This document shows positions 11,050 through 22,385 of a stretch of 64,000 nucleotides of DNA, one piece after another; the first letter of the stretch is position 1; every line of letters starts with the position of its first letter. The translations under genes were made by a program, and so were the position numbers. Below the pieces are notes generated by a model that was not told where the DNA came from, ran no database searches, and was given only the letters and a program-made list of their open reading frames with translations. Origin of the DNA: Linanthus parryae (Eukaryota; Streptophyta; Magnoliopsida; Ericales; Polemoniaceae); the NCBI GenBank assembly GCA_023055425.1, contig JALGPY010000005.1, positions 87,275,495 through 87,339,494 on the forward strand, read 5' to 3'.

Positions 11050-12789
11050 GACTTGTCCCTTGAGTTGAAATGGGAAAGTTTTCCTCATTATGTGAGGGTC
11101 TCTTCTTCTAAAGGACAAGTCATCTTAACATGACCAATTTTATAGCAAAAATGACACTAGGAGAAGTTTTGTTTCCATTTTTCACAAATCTGGTATTGTT
11201 CTTTCTTGGCAAGTTTGGATTGTATCCAATACCAATTTTGTGAACAGACTTTGAACTTTCTCGAGGAATTAGATTCAACTTGTGTTCTGAGCCTGCAAGC
11301 TTGACTTTGACTAATTCAGATTCTTTAAGTTTCTCAGTAAGAGTAGTCTTTTGTTTATCAAATTCATCAACTTGATGTCTCAGATTAACAAGGATATCAC
11401 TCAGTGAGGAGTTCTCAGTGACTACTTCCTTGACTTGTGTTTTCAAGGCATTGAAACTTGTTTTCAAGGCCTTGAAATCACTGTCAGTTTTCTTCTGAGA
11501 GATTTCAAGATTCTGATTCAGACAAACAAGTTGTAAATTCTCTTCTTCTTGCTGATGAACTTTTTCTTTCAAAACTCTAATCTCTTTCTGATAATCATCT
11601 TCATTTAAAAGCATCGTTCTGAGTTAATCTGCTTTTGGTTTTGAAATCAAACAGTTTACCATTACATCAATTGTTCTTTACAGAACTTTCATCATGCTTG
11701 GCCATGAAGCATAGGTTGACATGTTCTTCTTCAGTTAAAGAGTCACTTGAGGTATCTGAATCACTTCATGAGGCTATCATAGCTTTCTTTCTCCTGTCAT
11801 GGTCTTTCTTCTAAAAGTTCTTGCTTTTCTTGTGTGGACAATCTCTTATCAAGTGTCCTGCATCAGCATACTCAAAGCAGTTCATGGCTTCTGATTTATT
11901 TTGTGAGGAAGACTTACCTTTGTAGTGCTTGCTGCTGGATGACCTGTGTCTTTCTCTATTGAAGTCTTTGTTTCCAAAGTTTTTCTTTATCTTGAGGATT
12001 CTGGTCAAGGCTTTGGAAATCAAAGCAAATGGATCTTCATCATCATCTTCAGTTTCACGGCTTTGAATTTTCTCATTATATTTGGCCTTGAGTTCTAGGT
12101 TCTTGGCACCTTCTAGTAGTTCTCCATCTGCTTCATTCATGGATATTTCATGTGTGAGAAGCTTCCCTTGTAGGTCATCAAGTTGAAGTGATGAGAGATC
12201 TTAGTCTTCCTCAATTGCATTAGTCTTTGGTTCCCATTTTGCCTTTGGTAGACTTCTCAGAATTTCCTCACCTTTTCTTCATTGGAAATATGCTTTCCAA
12301 GTGAATCAAGGTTTGACTATGTTTGTGATCCTTTTGAACATTTCTCTTATTGACTCATCTGCATTCATCTTGAATTGCTCATATTGTCTGAGATAGATGT
12401 TGATCTTAGTTTTCTTGACTTGGCTGGTTCCTTCAAATTTCACCACAAGCTTATCCCAGATGTCTTTGGCAGTCTTGCAGCTTGAAATCCTATTGAATTC
12501 ATCTGTACTCAAAGCACAATACAAGATGTTAATAGCTTTTTAATTCTTAGAGAATTTTTCTAATTCATATGAAGAAAGAGAGTCTTGAGATTTGGGAGTT
12601 TTGATCCCATCTTTCTTTGTGTAGAAAGTGTGAGGTCCATTCTGAATAATGGTCCATATCTCTTATGTCTTGATCAATGATGAACATTTTCATCTAATCT
12701 TTCTATTGAGCAAAATTATCTCCAAAAAATAGAGGAGGTCTGTTGGCAGCTCTTCCCTGTGAGAAACCACCATCACCTGCAGTACTCAT
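11050..12789 (-). pseudogene. gag of SIRE-1 (broken)
   Basis: The start ATG at 12789 gives MSTAGDGGFSQGR.ANRPPLFFGDNF, parallel to SIRE-2 gag (ATG at 27642). The UBN2-type core follows (ISSCKTAKDIWDKLVVKFEGTSQV, LRQYEQFKMNADESIREMF). The knuckle near 11850-11890 reads CFEYADAGHLIRDC: the second Cys is Tyr. The C-terminal half (11614-11120) is a long coiled coil (KEKVHQQEEENLQLV, TENSSLSDILVNLRHQVDEF), as in Sirevirus gags. Palindromes near 11441-11474 encode FKALKTSFNALK. Several stops and frameshifts are present. Confidence 0.88.
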
Positions 12790-12823
12790 GATCACCAGAT
12801 GGTTAAATCTATACAGTGATACA

Positions 12824-12836
12824 GGCTCTGATACCA
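12824..12836 (-). other. Primer binding site of SIRE-1
   Basis: Minus strand TGGTATCAGAGCC two bases from the 5' LTR end, complementary to initiator tRNA-Met. Confidence 0.88.
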
Positions 12837-12838
12837 AT

Positions 12839-14128
12839 TGAAAGGGGTGTATTCATGTATAAATATAACACAGATACTGTAGAAGGGGGGTGAATAGAGT
12901 ATGCAAACTTTTTGAAAATCTTGTAGAATAGAAGAGTTTTTGTGAAGAGTAATAAAGTTTAAGGCCTTTAATACAGTTTCATTTATTCGGAATGAAATAC
13001 AGTTTGAAAGAAAACAGAGAAGTCTTTTTCAAGGCCTTGAAAGGAGTTTCAAACCCTTGAAAATAGACAAGTTTGAATGCAGCAAAAACTAAGTATGCAA
13101 AAGAAACTGTAAGTGCAAGAGACACAGGATTTATAGAGTTCACTCCACTTGGACCTGCGTCTCTACCTCAGGGATCTTCTCCCTGTAGGATTTTCAACAC
13201 TATTCTTATTAATCAAAAGCTAAGCCCTAGATCTCAAGCACAGAGATATGCCTTACTCTGTTACAACTTGTGGTTCTCTCTAACCTATCTAGTACCTGCT
13301 CCAGCTAACTGATTAACTAAGAATTCTTTATTGTTCACTTTGAACAATACTTGAGAATGATAGAAAGAATTATTATAAGAATGATATACAAATGGAGTAC
13401 AAGTCAGAAGAACACTGGAAGTGTAAAACTGCAGTGAAGAATGCACTTATCTTCCGTGAGTTGGATTGTGAGAATCATGTGCTTCTTTGATGCTTGTCAA
13501 TCCTGAAATGTGTCCGGTTGAGTGTTGTATATTGTTTCTTCAAAACGATCTCTATTTATACAGCTCAAAGTGATGCAAATCTTCCCAGATTTTTAGCAAC
13601 AACTTCTTGTTTTTGTAGGCAACAGCTTTGACTCTTTTAACAACCTTCTCCAACGGATAGTTGATCATAATCTTCTAAGATATTGATCTGGTCTTGTTTT
13701 TAAACAAATTGAGAAGCTGTCAAGAGTGTCTGATTGATCAGAGAATAACATTCTCTCCAAATTTCCTTTCCTGCAAAATCTAGATTAGCAAACCAATCCT
13801 GCAAACTAGGAAATAATATTTCCCTGCAAAACTGAGTCAAACAAATGGATTAAATGGTGTTAGATATAAAAAAAAAATTTGTCTTTTATCATCAAATGAT
13901 ACCAGATAAAGTATATGGGTGAGAGAGATAGAATATGATCAGAAGAGCTCAGAGAAACTCCCCCTTAGAATATGCATACAGGTCAGACAGTTTCAATGCT
14001 TTGAATCCTGCTTAAGGCCTTGAAATAGCTCTGCTATTCCAAGCCTGTGAAACTTGATTCAAGTCTTTGAAAACTGATTCAAGGCCTTAAAATAGCTATT
14101 ACAAGCGTGTGAAGCCTTTGAACTTACA
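12839..14128 (-). repeat. 5' LTR of SIRE-1 (full length)
   Basis: 1290 bp, plus-strand ends TGAAAGGGGTGTATTC and TGAACTTACA. It contains the block 'agaaggggggtgaatagagt' and an exact palindrome at 13030-13039, with further near palindromes at about 13990, 14060 and 14085. The reading frame at 13073-13312 recurs at 4815-5069 in the other LTR and is not a gene. Confidence 0.92.
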
Positions 14129-14133
14129 GATTA

Positions 14134-14910
14134 TATATCCATGATCTAAGCAATCATGTCTATAACATAAATACCAAGAGGATTAAAATGAATGATTTAA
14201 ATCATGCTTATCTATGGCACTTTCGTCTAGGCCATATAATTGAGAAACATGTATCTAGACTCCATAAGGATTTATTTCTATACTCATTTTATTTTTAATC
14301 ATATGAGGCATGTGAGGCTTGTTTATTAGGAAAGATGACAAATTCTCCTTTCAACAATAAAGGTGAAAGGACTAGTGAGCGATTGGCACTCGTTCATACA
14401 GATGTATGTGGACAATTCGCCACGCCTGCGAGAGGTGGTTATGTCTACTTCATTACATTTACTGATGATTTTAGTAAATATGGATTTTTATACCTTACGA
14501 GCGCCAAATCTGAAACCTTTGAAAAGTTCAAAGAATTCAAGAATGAAGTAGAGAAGCAACTTGGCAAAAGTATCAAGGTTCTACGATCGGATCGTGGATG
14601 AGAATACATGAGCCAAGAGTATGACGACTATCTTAGAGAGTGTGGGATTTTGTCTCAACTCACCCCACCCAGAACGCCACATTTGAGTGACATGTCCGAG
14701 AGGATGAATCGAAAACTGTTAGACATGGTTCGATCTATGATGTGTCAAACTGATCTTCCATTATCCTTTTGGGGCTACGCTCTATTGTGTGCAGCTTTCA
14801 CCATTAACTGTGTTCTATCTAAATCGGTCATGAAGACTTCATATGAGGTGTGGAGTGGGAGGCGTCCCTCAGTGTCATTCATGAAGATTTGGGGCTCAAT
14901 GTCTATGTAA
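14134..14910 (+). pseudogene. integrase part of Angela A
   Basis: Resumes after SIRE-1 with the pre-integrase zinc region (AYLWHFRLGHI, EACEACLLGKMTNSPF). The integrase core follows: HTDVCG (first Asp), FTDDFSKYGF, RSDRG (second Asp) then a stop, and SERMNRKLLDM (Glu). The three catalytic residues are visible, but stops (about 14298, 14599) and a frameshift near 14900 (WGSMSM) break it. The continuation is in another frame from 14895 (NVYVKHLQPDKLGPKSD). It is the same family as copies C and D. Confidence 0.9.
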
Positions 14911-16805
14911 AGCATTTACAACCAGACAAGCTAGGGCCCAAGTCGGATAAATACAAGTTTGTGGGATACCCTACGGAAACTAAGGGATATTACTTCTACA
15001 ATCCAACCGAGAACAAAGTGTTCGTTTCTCGGTTCGACGTGTTACTTCAAAGAGAATTTGTCTCTAAACGAGCAAGTGGGAGGACTTTAGAACTTGAAGA
15101 GGTTCAAGAACCACAAATCATTGATCCTACTATGGAACATGAACAGGAGTCACAAGAACTTGTGGAGCAGCCTGTTCAGGTAACACAAGAACTTCGCAGG
15201 TCGTGTAGAGTGCGCCAGGAGCCAGAGAGGCATGGACTTATCTTGACTGAGTCTGAAAAGGCCCGACTCTCAGAATTGGCTTCAGGCCATGAGATTCGAA
15301 ATGGAATCCATGTATACAAACAAAGTATGGACTTTGGTGGAACCACCCCAAGGGGCTCGACCCATAGGGTGCAAGTGGGTCTTCAAGAAGAAGACCGACA
15401 TGGATGGTAATGTGATTACCTATAAGATTCGATTGGTGGCAAAAGGATTCAGACAGATTCATGGTATTGAATATGATGAAACCTTTTCAACAGTCGCAAT
15501 GACCAAATCCATTCGAATCTTACTTGCTTTTGCAACTTACTATGACTATGAGATTTCTCAGATGGATGTCACAACAACGTTTCTGTATGGAAACCTCCTC
15601 GAGGATGTGTACATGACACAAACAGAGGGTTTTGTGGATCCAGAGCATGCAACTAAAGTCTGTAAACTGCAACGATCCATTTGTGGGTTAAAGGAAGCTT
15701 CTAGGAGTTGGAATCGACGTTTTGATGAAACAGTCAAAGACTTAGACTTCATCTAGAATGAAGATGAGTCTTGTGTCTACAAGAAGGCTAGTGGGAGCTC
15801 TATTTCTTTTCTGGTCTTGTATGTGGATGACATACTACTCATTGGAAACGACATTCCTATGTTGCAATCTGTTAAAGATTGGCTAGGAAAGTGTTTCTCA
15901 ATGAATGACTTAGGGGATGCATCTTATATAATTGAAATCAAGATCTATAGAGATAGATCGAGGAAGCTACTACGCCCAAGTCAAAGTACATGTATAGACA
16001 AGGTGTTGAATCAGTTTAACGTGCAAGATTTCAAGAAGGGATTCTTGCCCTTGTCGCATGGGATCCCCCTTTCGAAGGATGATTGTCCATCCAATGAGAT
16101 TGAGAAGGAACACATGACTAGGGTTCCCTATGCTTCGTCCATATGATCCATCATGTACGCCATGTTGTGTAATAGACAAGACGTGTCATACTCTTTCAGT
16201 ATGACAAGCACATATCAGTCTAATCCAGGTGAGAGTCACTGGATTGCTGTCAAGAACATCCTCAAGTACTTGAGAAGAACTAAGTATGCGTTCTTGATAT
16301 TTGGAGGGGAGGAAGAGTTGATTGTAAGGGGTTACACGGGTGCAAGCTTCAAAACCGAAAGAGATATTTTCAGATCACAGTCGGGATTGGTGTTTTTCCT
16401 GAATGGAGCAGCAATGAGCTGGAAGAGTTTCAAGGAAGAGACGATTGCTGATTCTACAACTGAGGCTGAGTACATTGCTACGAGTAGCGCATGAAAGGTG
16501 GTTGTTTGTATAAGGAAGTTCATCAGTGAACGTGGTGTAGTTCCTAGTATTGTGGATCCGATAGAGTTTTATTGTGACAACACTAAAGCGATTTCACAAT
16601 TCAAGGAACCCACGTCGCACCAGAAATCCAAACACGTACTCAGGAAGTTCCATCTTTTTCGAGATATCGATAGAAAGATGTGAAGATATGCAAGATTCCT
16701 ACAAATGAGAATCTGTCAGATCCACTTACGAAGCCGCTTGTTCAGCGCAAGCATGAAGGACACACTAGATCTATTGGCATATGATATGCACCACATTGGC
16801 TCTAG
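14895..16805 (+). pseudogene. integrase tail, RT and RNase H of Angela A
   Basis: The integrase C-terminus KFVGYPTETKGYYFYNPTENKVFV is followed by the linker (VQVTQELRRSCRVRQEPERHG). Compared with copies C and D, a stretch corresponding to EEAMKGPDSQKWLEAM is missing near 15285. RT has NKVWTLVEPPQGARPIGCKW, MDVTTTFLYGNLLEDVYM and an intact YVDDILLIG near 15820. Stops occur at about 15754, 16144 and 16492. RNase H reads GYTGASF where C and D have GYTDASF, losing the catalytic Asp. The conserved end ([14 protein letters not shown]) leads to a stop at 16803-16805. Inactive. Confidence 0.9.
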
Positions 16806-16819
16806 TACAAGTGAGATAC
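16806..16819 (+). other. Polypurine tract of Angela A (degenerate)
   Basis: TACAAGTGAGATAC directly before the 3' LTR; copies C and D have the cleaner AAGTGGGAGAC. Confidence 0.75.
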
Positions 16820-17984
16820 TGTTGGAATAGATGGCACAGAGGCAATCTAATTTAGTTTGACAAACAATTTTTGGCTAGATTATTCACTGTATTATGTATG
16901 GAGATATTTAATATAATGATGTCGTTAGACTAAAAATGTGTTTGTTTATCTTAAATATCCCTAGTAAATTATACTGATTAATTGGACGATCAACTACAGA
17001 CTAGTATGTGGTTGGATTGATATGGAGATATCACGATCCTACACATGGGTGTGCATTATGAGTAATGCCATACTGGATTGACCCACTTACGAGAAGGCTA
17101 CATATAAGTTATGTAAAATCACAAGAGCTTCTCGTAGTGACAACGGTATTGTCAGCCTTAGACTTGAAGTTACTAGATCCTCTAGTTGTGGATTATTGTG
17201 TTTTGATAGCATCAAACGCTACACCGTGACTTGGTAGCAATAAAGGGTCATATCGGACACAATAGGAAGCAAGCTTAGAGATAATAGTCATGTAATAGAA
17301 TTTGTCCCTCCCACATAACGGGAGCAATTATCCGTGGCCACTCGAGGGTTAGTGCTTATAGAATGTCTGACCAGACTCAGATAAATTAATATAGGATATA
17401 GATGTTATCTGCATGGATAAGACTATTCCCAGGATCGAGAAACTATGGATTGGATATACGAGTGTGACTTGTATGTCTCGTGTCTGATCCAGATATAGAG
17501 ACAAAGGGATGATACAATACTTGTACAAGGTTTGTCGGATTACTGAATATTTCTCTTAGTTGGGTGGCATGGATGTGTTGTTGGACACCGCTCCATGTTA
17601 GTAATCGTTACTACCAACTAAGTAGAAACATATGGGATCACACACCATATGGATTAAACTAGACTTGGGAATTCAATAATATGATTAATTAATAGAAGGA
17701 TCAATACGCAACTACTTGCAAACTTAGTAGGACTACTTTGTAAGTTGGACTAATCCGTGTATGGACACTACTAGATTATTTTCTCAACTAATGCTCATAC
17801 CATACTTTGAGTAGGAGAGAACAAAGCAAGGAGAGAGAGAGCAACACTAGGGCCAAACTGACCCGTGGAGGAATCTAAAGCTTGATTCTAGATGTGGACT
17901 TTCCGTAGAGACACGAACAATATTTTGCGTTTGAAGTCATTTGAGAAAACAAACAAGGTACTTGATACTTAATCTTTTACTATC
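16820..17984 (+). repeat. 3' LTR of Angela A, left part
   Basis: Begins TGTTGGAATAGATGGC and follows the 5' LTR closely. A block of about 80 bp present there at 1212-1275, including the TATA box, is absent here around 17770. It is cut at 17984 by element B (target copy CTATC at 17980-17984) and continues at 52290. Confidence 0.9.
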
Positions 17985-18427
17985 TGTAGATAGTGCGTTC
18001 TAAGCATATCAACCGTCGTCGTGGCAGCCATCCAACATATCTAATGGTACTCCGTATACACCTTATCATATCCTTATTATTTGCATACACTTATAATCGA
18101 GCTTATCCATATGGGGCCTGCGAGACAGGGTTGCCCGCGATACTAACCGCGCGGGAGGTTGTGGGGACTTAGTGGCTTGGAGGTTGAGTAAGGAACGTCG
18201 CGCGAGAGCAACAACCAAGCTCGCGCGCGACCCTTGGAAACTGATTGAGAGATTTAATGACCACGTATCCCATAAATGCGGTCGACCTCATAACGGTCCC
18301 TACAATGCGGTCAATCGTGTAACATGCCCTATATATACGATCAAAAGTTCCGTTACGGGGCGGATATCTAGCCGCCACTCACGGGCGCATTAACCCCTCG
18401 TAATGGTCACTTCCCTACTATGTATAG
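17985..18427 (+). repeat. 5' LTR of B, left part
   Basis: TGTAGATAGTGCGTTC matches the 3' LTR at 43242. It contains CTATATATACG (about 18331) and ends in CTACTATGTATAG, where SIRE-2 entered. The intact partner has CTACTATATATACG near 52087, so a TATA-like site was hit. The ORFs at 18169-18393 are not supported as genes. Confidence 0.85.
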
Positions 18428-19930
18428 TGAAATTGTGTAATGTAGACTAAATACAGGACCTAAATACTCTAGAAGGGGGGGGGTTGAATAGAGTATGAAA
18501 ACTTTTTGCAAAACTCAAAGTTTAACAGAAATTCTTTGTGTGAAACTCAAATCTCAAGGCCTTGAGATTTTAGAAAACTGTCTGAAACTTTCAAAGGCAA
18601 AGTAGAAAGCTTCAAGGCCTTGAACTGTAAACAATTCTAAGCAGCTTTTGAACCCTAGTTCGATTTGAGTTATGTGAAGCAGATAATAATCAAACTGTAA
18701 AGTAAAGAACACAAAGAAATTTACAGAGTTCAGTACCAATGGACCTAATCTCTGCCTGAGGGATCTAATCCCACCAGGATTGGGAAAACACTTCTTATTA
18801 CTCACACAGAAACAGCCCTACATCTTCAATCCTAAGTGATTTCCCTTACACCTATACAGCTTGTGGTTCCAAACCTATCTAGTTCCAGCTACTAACTATT
18901 GATCTAACAAGAACCTCTTGTTGTTCACTTCAAAAACCAACCACTAGGCTAAGTGAGGTTTAAGATAATCTAAAGATACACAGATTAAAGTACAAGTGAA
19001 GAACACAGTAAAAAGATGAGCTGTTGAAGCCTGGATGTGTTCTTCTGGAAAACTGGATTGATTTGATCTTCTGGAATCTGGAATGAAGCTTGAATGATTG
19101 TGTGTTTGAATGAATGATCTCCCACGAATTTGTCACACCTCTCTGAGTATTCTGCAAGCCTCTTGCCTTCGAAATTCATACCAGTCTTTTTATCCACAGC
19201 TGCAACTGATTGAGAGATTTTAGGATCTCAGTTCCTACAAATCATCTTTCTGTTTTCAACTGAATTTCAAACAGCTCTAAGTGGATATACGTTGGAGTTT
19301 TTTGAGATTGCTCCTGCACGTTTAACAACCCTGCAACAGCATTGAAACACAGCAACAACAAAATCCAGAAAGATAACAGTGCTATGACTGTTTGGTTATC
19401 CTGTTTCTGATAAAACTGTTTAACAGAATAGAACAATAACCTGTATAACTTCTAATACATATGAATCATGAAAACAAGTTTAAGACACTTAGAAATGAGT
19501 AAATAATCAAAATACAAAGAAATACAACCTGCAAGAAAGAATCAACTTAGTTTTGTAAAAACTGTCAGCAGCTTAAGACACATTTCAAGGCCTTGAAGCT
19601 CTGAACCTTCTTCACAGATATTCAAAGTTAAACCAAGATAACTTTGATTCTTCCTATTCTGATCATCTGCAATTGTGTTAGATATATAAATAGTGTAATC
19701 CATAAGTATATGCAGTAAATCCCTGATCTGTATAGTCAGATATCCAATCTGCAACACATAACTGTTAGAACATATAGCAGAATAGAATAACTCTCAAGGC
19801 TTTGAAGTTCAGACAGTATCTCAAGGCCTTGAAGTATCTGAAATGCCTTGCTGCTTATGTCCTTGTCTTTGTCTTTCATCACTCAAGACAATTACCAACC
19901 AAAACACATTCAAGGGTCTTTGACTCAACA
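18428..19930 (-). repeat. 3' LTR of SIRE-2
   Basis: Plus strand TGAAATTGTGTAATG to CTTTGACTCAACA. It holds a 22-bp perfect palindrome at 18549-18570 (arm AAATCTCAAGG) and copies at 18613, 19586 and 19822. The ORFs at 18554-19757 recur in the partner LTR and are not genes. Confidence 0.93.
18549..18570. repeat. 22-bp perfect palindrome
   Basis: Each 11-base arm reads AAATCTCAAGG on its own strand. The partner LTR copy at 27812-27831 is a 20-bp palindrome (one outer base differs). It is the longest member of the CAAGGCCTTG family here. Confidence 0.9.
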
Positions 19931-19941
19931 ATCTCCCCCTT
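19931..19941 (-). other. Polypurine tract of SIRE-2
   Basis: Minus strand AAGGGGGAGAT abutting the 3' LTR. A second purine block (GATGAAAGTAAAAAAGGGGG) lies at 20161-20187. The rest of 19942-20332 is AT-rich with no gene. Confidence 0.9.
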
Positions 19942-20332
19942 GATGAAACACAAAACCTACAGTCTTGTATAAATTTTCCTGCCACTCATATTCAAAATTA
20001 GATAACCACAAAATGCAGATACAATATACAATAATGCCAAACAGATAACCAGCAAACATAAAATTTTCATATTATCACAGAAACATAAACACAACTGATT
20101 AAACCACAAAAAAACTAAGTATTATTATTATTCAAATACTGCAAACACAGAACCACATAAATTCTCCCCCTTTTTTACTTTCATCAAATAAGGATGAAGA
20201 AATGTTGGATCATTACTCAAGGTCTGAAAAAAAAACTTAAAACAAAATATTAGCTAAAAATTCAAGGCCTTGAGAACAGAAAAGAGAGAAGAGAAAGAGA
20301 TAGAGGGTCAAGGCTTTGGCAGTCTCTAATCT

Positions 20333-22097
20333 TCACTTCTTCTTGGATGTCTGGCCTTTCTCTGAGCCTTCTCCAATTTCTTCTTCACTTGCAGCATCTT
20401 CAACAGACTTATTACCTTCTTGTTCAGCTTCCACTTCAGCAACCACTTCTTGGATTATCTCATCCACTTTCTTCTTAGCCTGTACTGAATATACCTCTGT
20501 AGCTGCATCAACACATGTGTCTTCACCACCATCTTCTTCATCACTTTGTTCATAGAAATCTTTTGAAGTAAGCACCACTGGAATTGGCTTCTTCTTCTTC
20601 TTCCGAAAATCTCCCAGCCTTTCCTCTGAATCCACACAGGTGTCATGACTAGTAGCAGAAGGTATCTTCTACAGATTCAAGCCCTTGATGACAACATCTA
20701 GCTTCCCATTCATAACATTCATCAAGCCCTTCAACTGGTTGAATTCAGTTGACAGATCAAATAACCTTTGTCTGAGATCTACAATCTCAACCTGCTGATC
20801 TTCTAACTTCTCAACCAACAAAGACTAATCCTCATTGGCTTGTCCTTTCCCAGATGTAGTCCCCTTAGGCTTCACAAACTCCTTCTCAGCAAGTTCTTCC
20901 TTTGACAAATCTGAATAAAACTTCCAATGCCCTTTCCCAGTCTGAACTACTCCAATACTCTGAAGTGCAGTCTCATCTATCAACCGAAAACCTCCAATAA
21001 TCTTTTCCTCTCCTTTCACAGGTACATCAAAATATTCAAAGAAAAGAGGTAACAGGTTGGCATATGGAAGAGGATGGTTTCTAGTCATGGTTTCACAATA
21101 AATCATATGCTCCATACCAACTGATGGCAAGTCTACCTCAAACCCTTGAGATATCAGATACATCAAAATCAGAACCTTATCAGTCACTAACTCCCTTGAG
21201 TTCTCCCTAGGAACTACACTCCTCATCAGAATTGTAAACAAGGTTTTGGCTTCACAGTTGAGCACAGAGTGTGTCAACTGCTTTGGACCATAGGGAACAC
21301 CTTCAATAAAAAAAACATCTCCTTTTCCTTATCTAGACACTCCTTCCTATCAGGATAACATTGTATTTCTTATAAATGCCCAAGACATTGGCAAAAGTCC
21401 TATGATCTAACCTCAAATCCACACCAGCCACTTTTGATGTTAACACCATTTTATCATCACCTTCAGAAACCAAGTTCAGATAAAATAACCTAGTTAACCT
21501 AGGATAGGCCTTTGAACTAGGATTTAACACCTTCCAAACAGCAGTTTCTCTTAACTTTCTCATGCAGTCTATGTCCAATTTATCCAATAATTCATCAGAA
21601 ATCATACTACAGAAAGCTACCTTAGATGAAGCATACCATTGCATCCATACATTTCTAACATCAGAACTAACAAACCAGTTTGTAGGAAGTACATTCTAAC
21701 CTTGATATCCTTTCTTAGTTGCAGCAGCAACTTGCTTAACCCTAGTTTTCTTCTCTGAGGGTTTGGTATTTTCTTGTCCTCCTTCAGTTGGTTTCTTTTG
21801 GCTTTCCTGAGTTGATTTCCCCTTTTCCTCTTCACCAGTCCTTTTCTTTCCTCCCCCTTTCTTCTTCTCTGACCTAGGTTGATCACCACCCTGTGTCTCT
21901 TGTTGTGGATCAATGCTTGAGCTTTCATCTCCCTTCTTTGTTCTGGACTTCTTTGCAGGAGGAGTATCCTCATGCAAACTCTGAGTGTTTTCTGAATCTG
22001 AATCAGAAATCACTATCTTCTCCTTCTTATTTTCTCTCTTCTTGGATCTGCCAGAGGACTTTCCCTGTTGCTGAATTCTGGCTGATTTGTGCTCCAT
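20333..22097 (-). pseudogene. ORF3 of SIRE-2 (post-pol gene of unknown function, nearly open)
   Basis: ATG at 22097 (MEHKSARIQQQGKSSGRSKK). Residues 1 to about 130 are Lys/Glu/Ser-rich with several basic clusters that could be nuclear-localisation signals (GRSKKRENKKEK, EKKKGGGKKRT). A stop lies near 21696. The central domain continues in the same frame (WMQWYASSKVAFCSMISDEL, FYLNLVSEGDDKMVL, DHRTFANVLGIYKKY). A frameshift near 21,300 leads to TLFTILMRSVVPRENSREL and HWKFYSDLSKEELAEKE. After a stop at 20825 comes a coiled coil (VEKLEDQQVEIVDLRQRLF), another stop near 20671, and a charged tail ending TSKKK. Total about 590 codons. No membrane segment seen. Homologous to ORF3 of SIRE-1. Function unknown; a DNA-binding or gag-like role is only inference. 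Confidence 0.78.
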
Positions 22098-22104
22098 TTT
22101 GGGG

Positions 22105-22113
22105 TTAGGGTTT
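22105..22113 (-). promoter_or_regulatory. Telo-box before ORF3 (SIRE-2)
   Basis: Minus strand AAACCCTAA ends 8 bases before the ORF3 ATG. Upstream is a pyrimidine-rich leader (about 22115-22200, CTCATTCTCTCTCAATTCTC). Confidence 0.72.
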
Positions 22114-22320
22114 TGAGAAGAGAATGTGATTGATAGGAATTGACAGAGAGAGACTAGAGCCGTAGAGAATTGAGAGAGAATGAGAAGAAAAAGCCCTGAC
22201 TTTCAGCTTAAGTAGGTTGAAAAGGATGAGTCATAAAAGGACTCTGCTATATCAACATGAAAAATAGGATCTTGAAAAATATTTTTGGGATATTTTAGAA
22301 AATTCTCTAATAATTCAAAT

Positions 22321-22328
22321 ATTATATA
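22321..22328 (-). promoter_or_regulatory. TATA-like box for ORF3 (SIRE-2)
   Basis: Minus strand TATATAAT about 224 bases upstream of the ORF3 ATG, before the pyrimidine-rich leader and telo-box. The spacing suits a separate ORF3 transcript, but no expression evidence is visible here. Confidence 0.45.
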
Positions 22329-22385
22329 GTTATCTAAAAAGATAAGATATAATATTTGATGATCCATTTTTTTAAAAAAATTACA

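Larger units (their letters stand above)
4579..14128 (-). mobile_element. SIRE-type (Sirevirus) Ty1/copia element SIRE-1
   Basis: Inserted in Angela A between GATTA copies at 4574-4578 and 14129-14133; A reads through as GGATTATATATCCATGATC when one copy is removed. Both ends are TG..CA. On the minus strand the order is 5' LTR (12839-14128), PBS, gag, PR-IN-RT-RNase H, spacer, ORF3, purine tracts, 3' LTR (4579-5220). The purine tract next to the 3' LTR reads AAGGGGGAGAT, a Sirevirus hallmark. Every coding region has stops or frameshifts. The palindrome CAAGGCCTTG occurs exactly six times (4772, 5116, 5183, 10533, 11465, 13030), with many near matches. Confidence 0.93.

Noticed and set aside
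20333..22097. ORF3 as an envelope-like gene
   Set aside because: Position fits, but I see no signal peptide, membrane helix or fusion-like segment.
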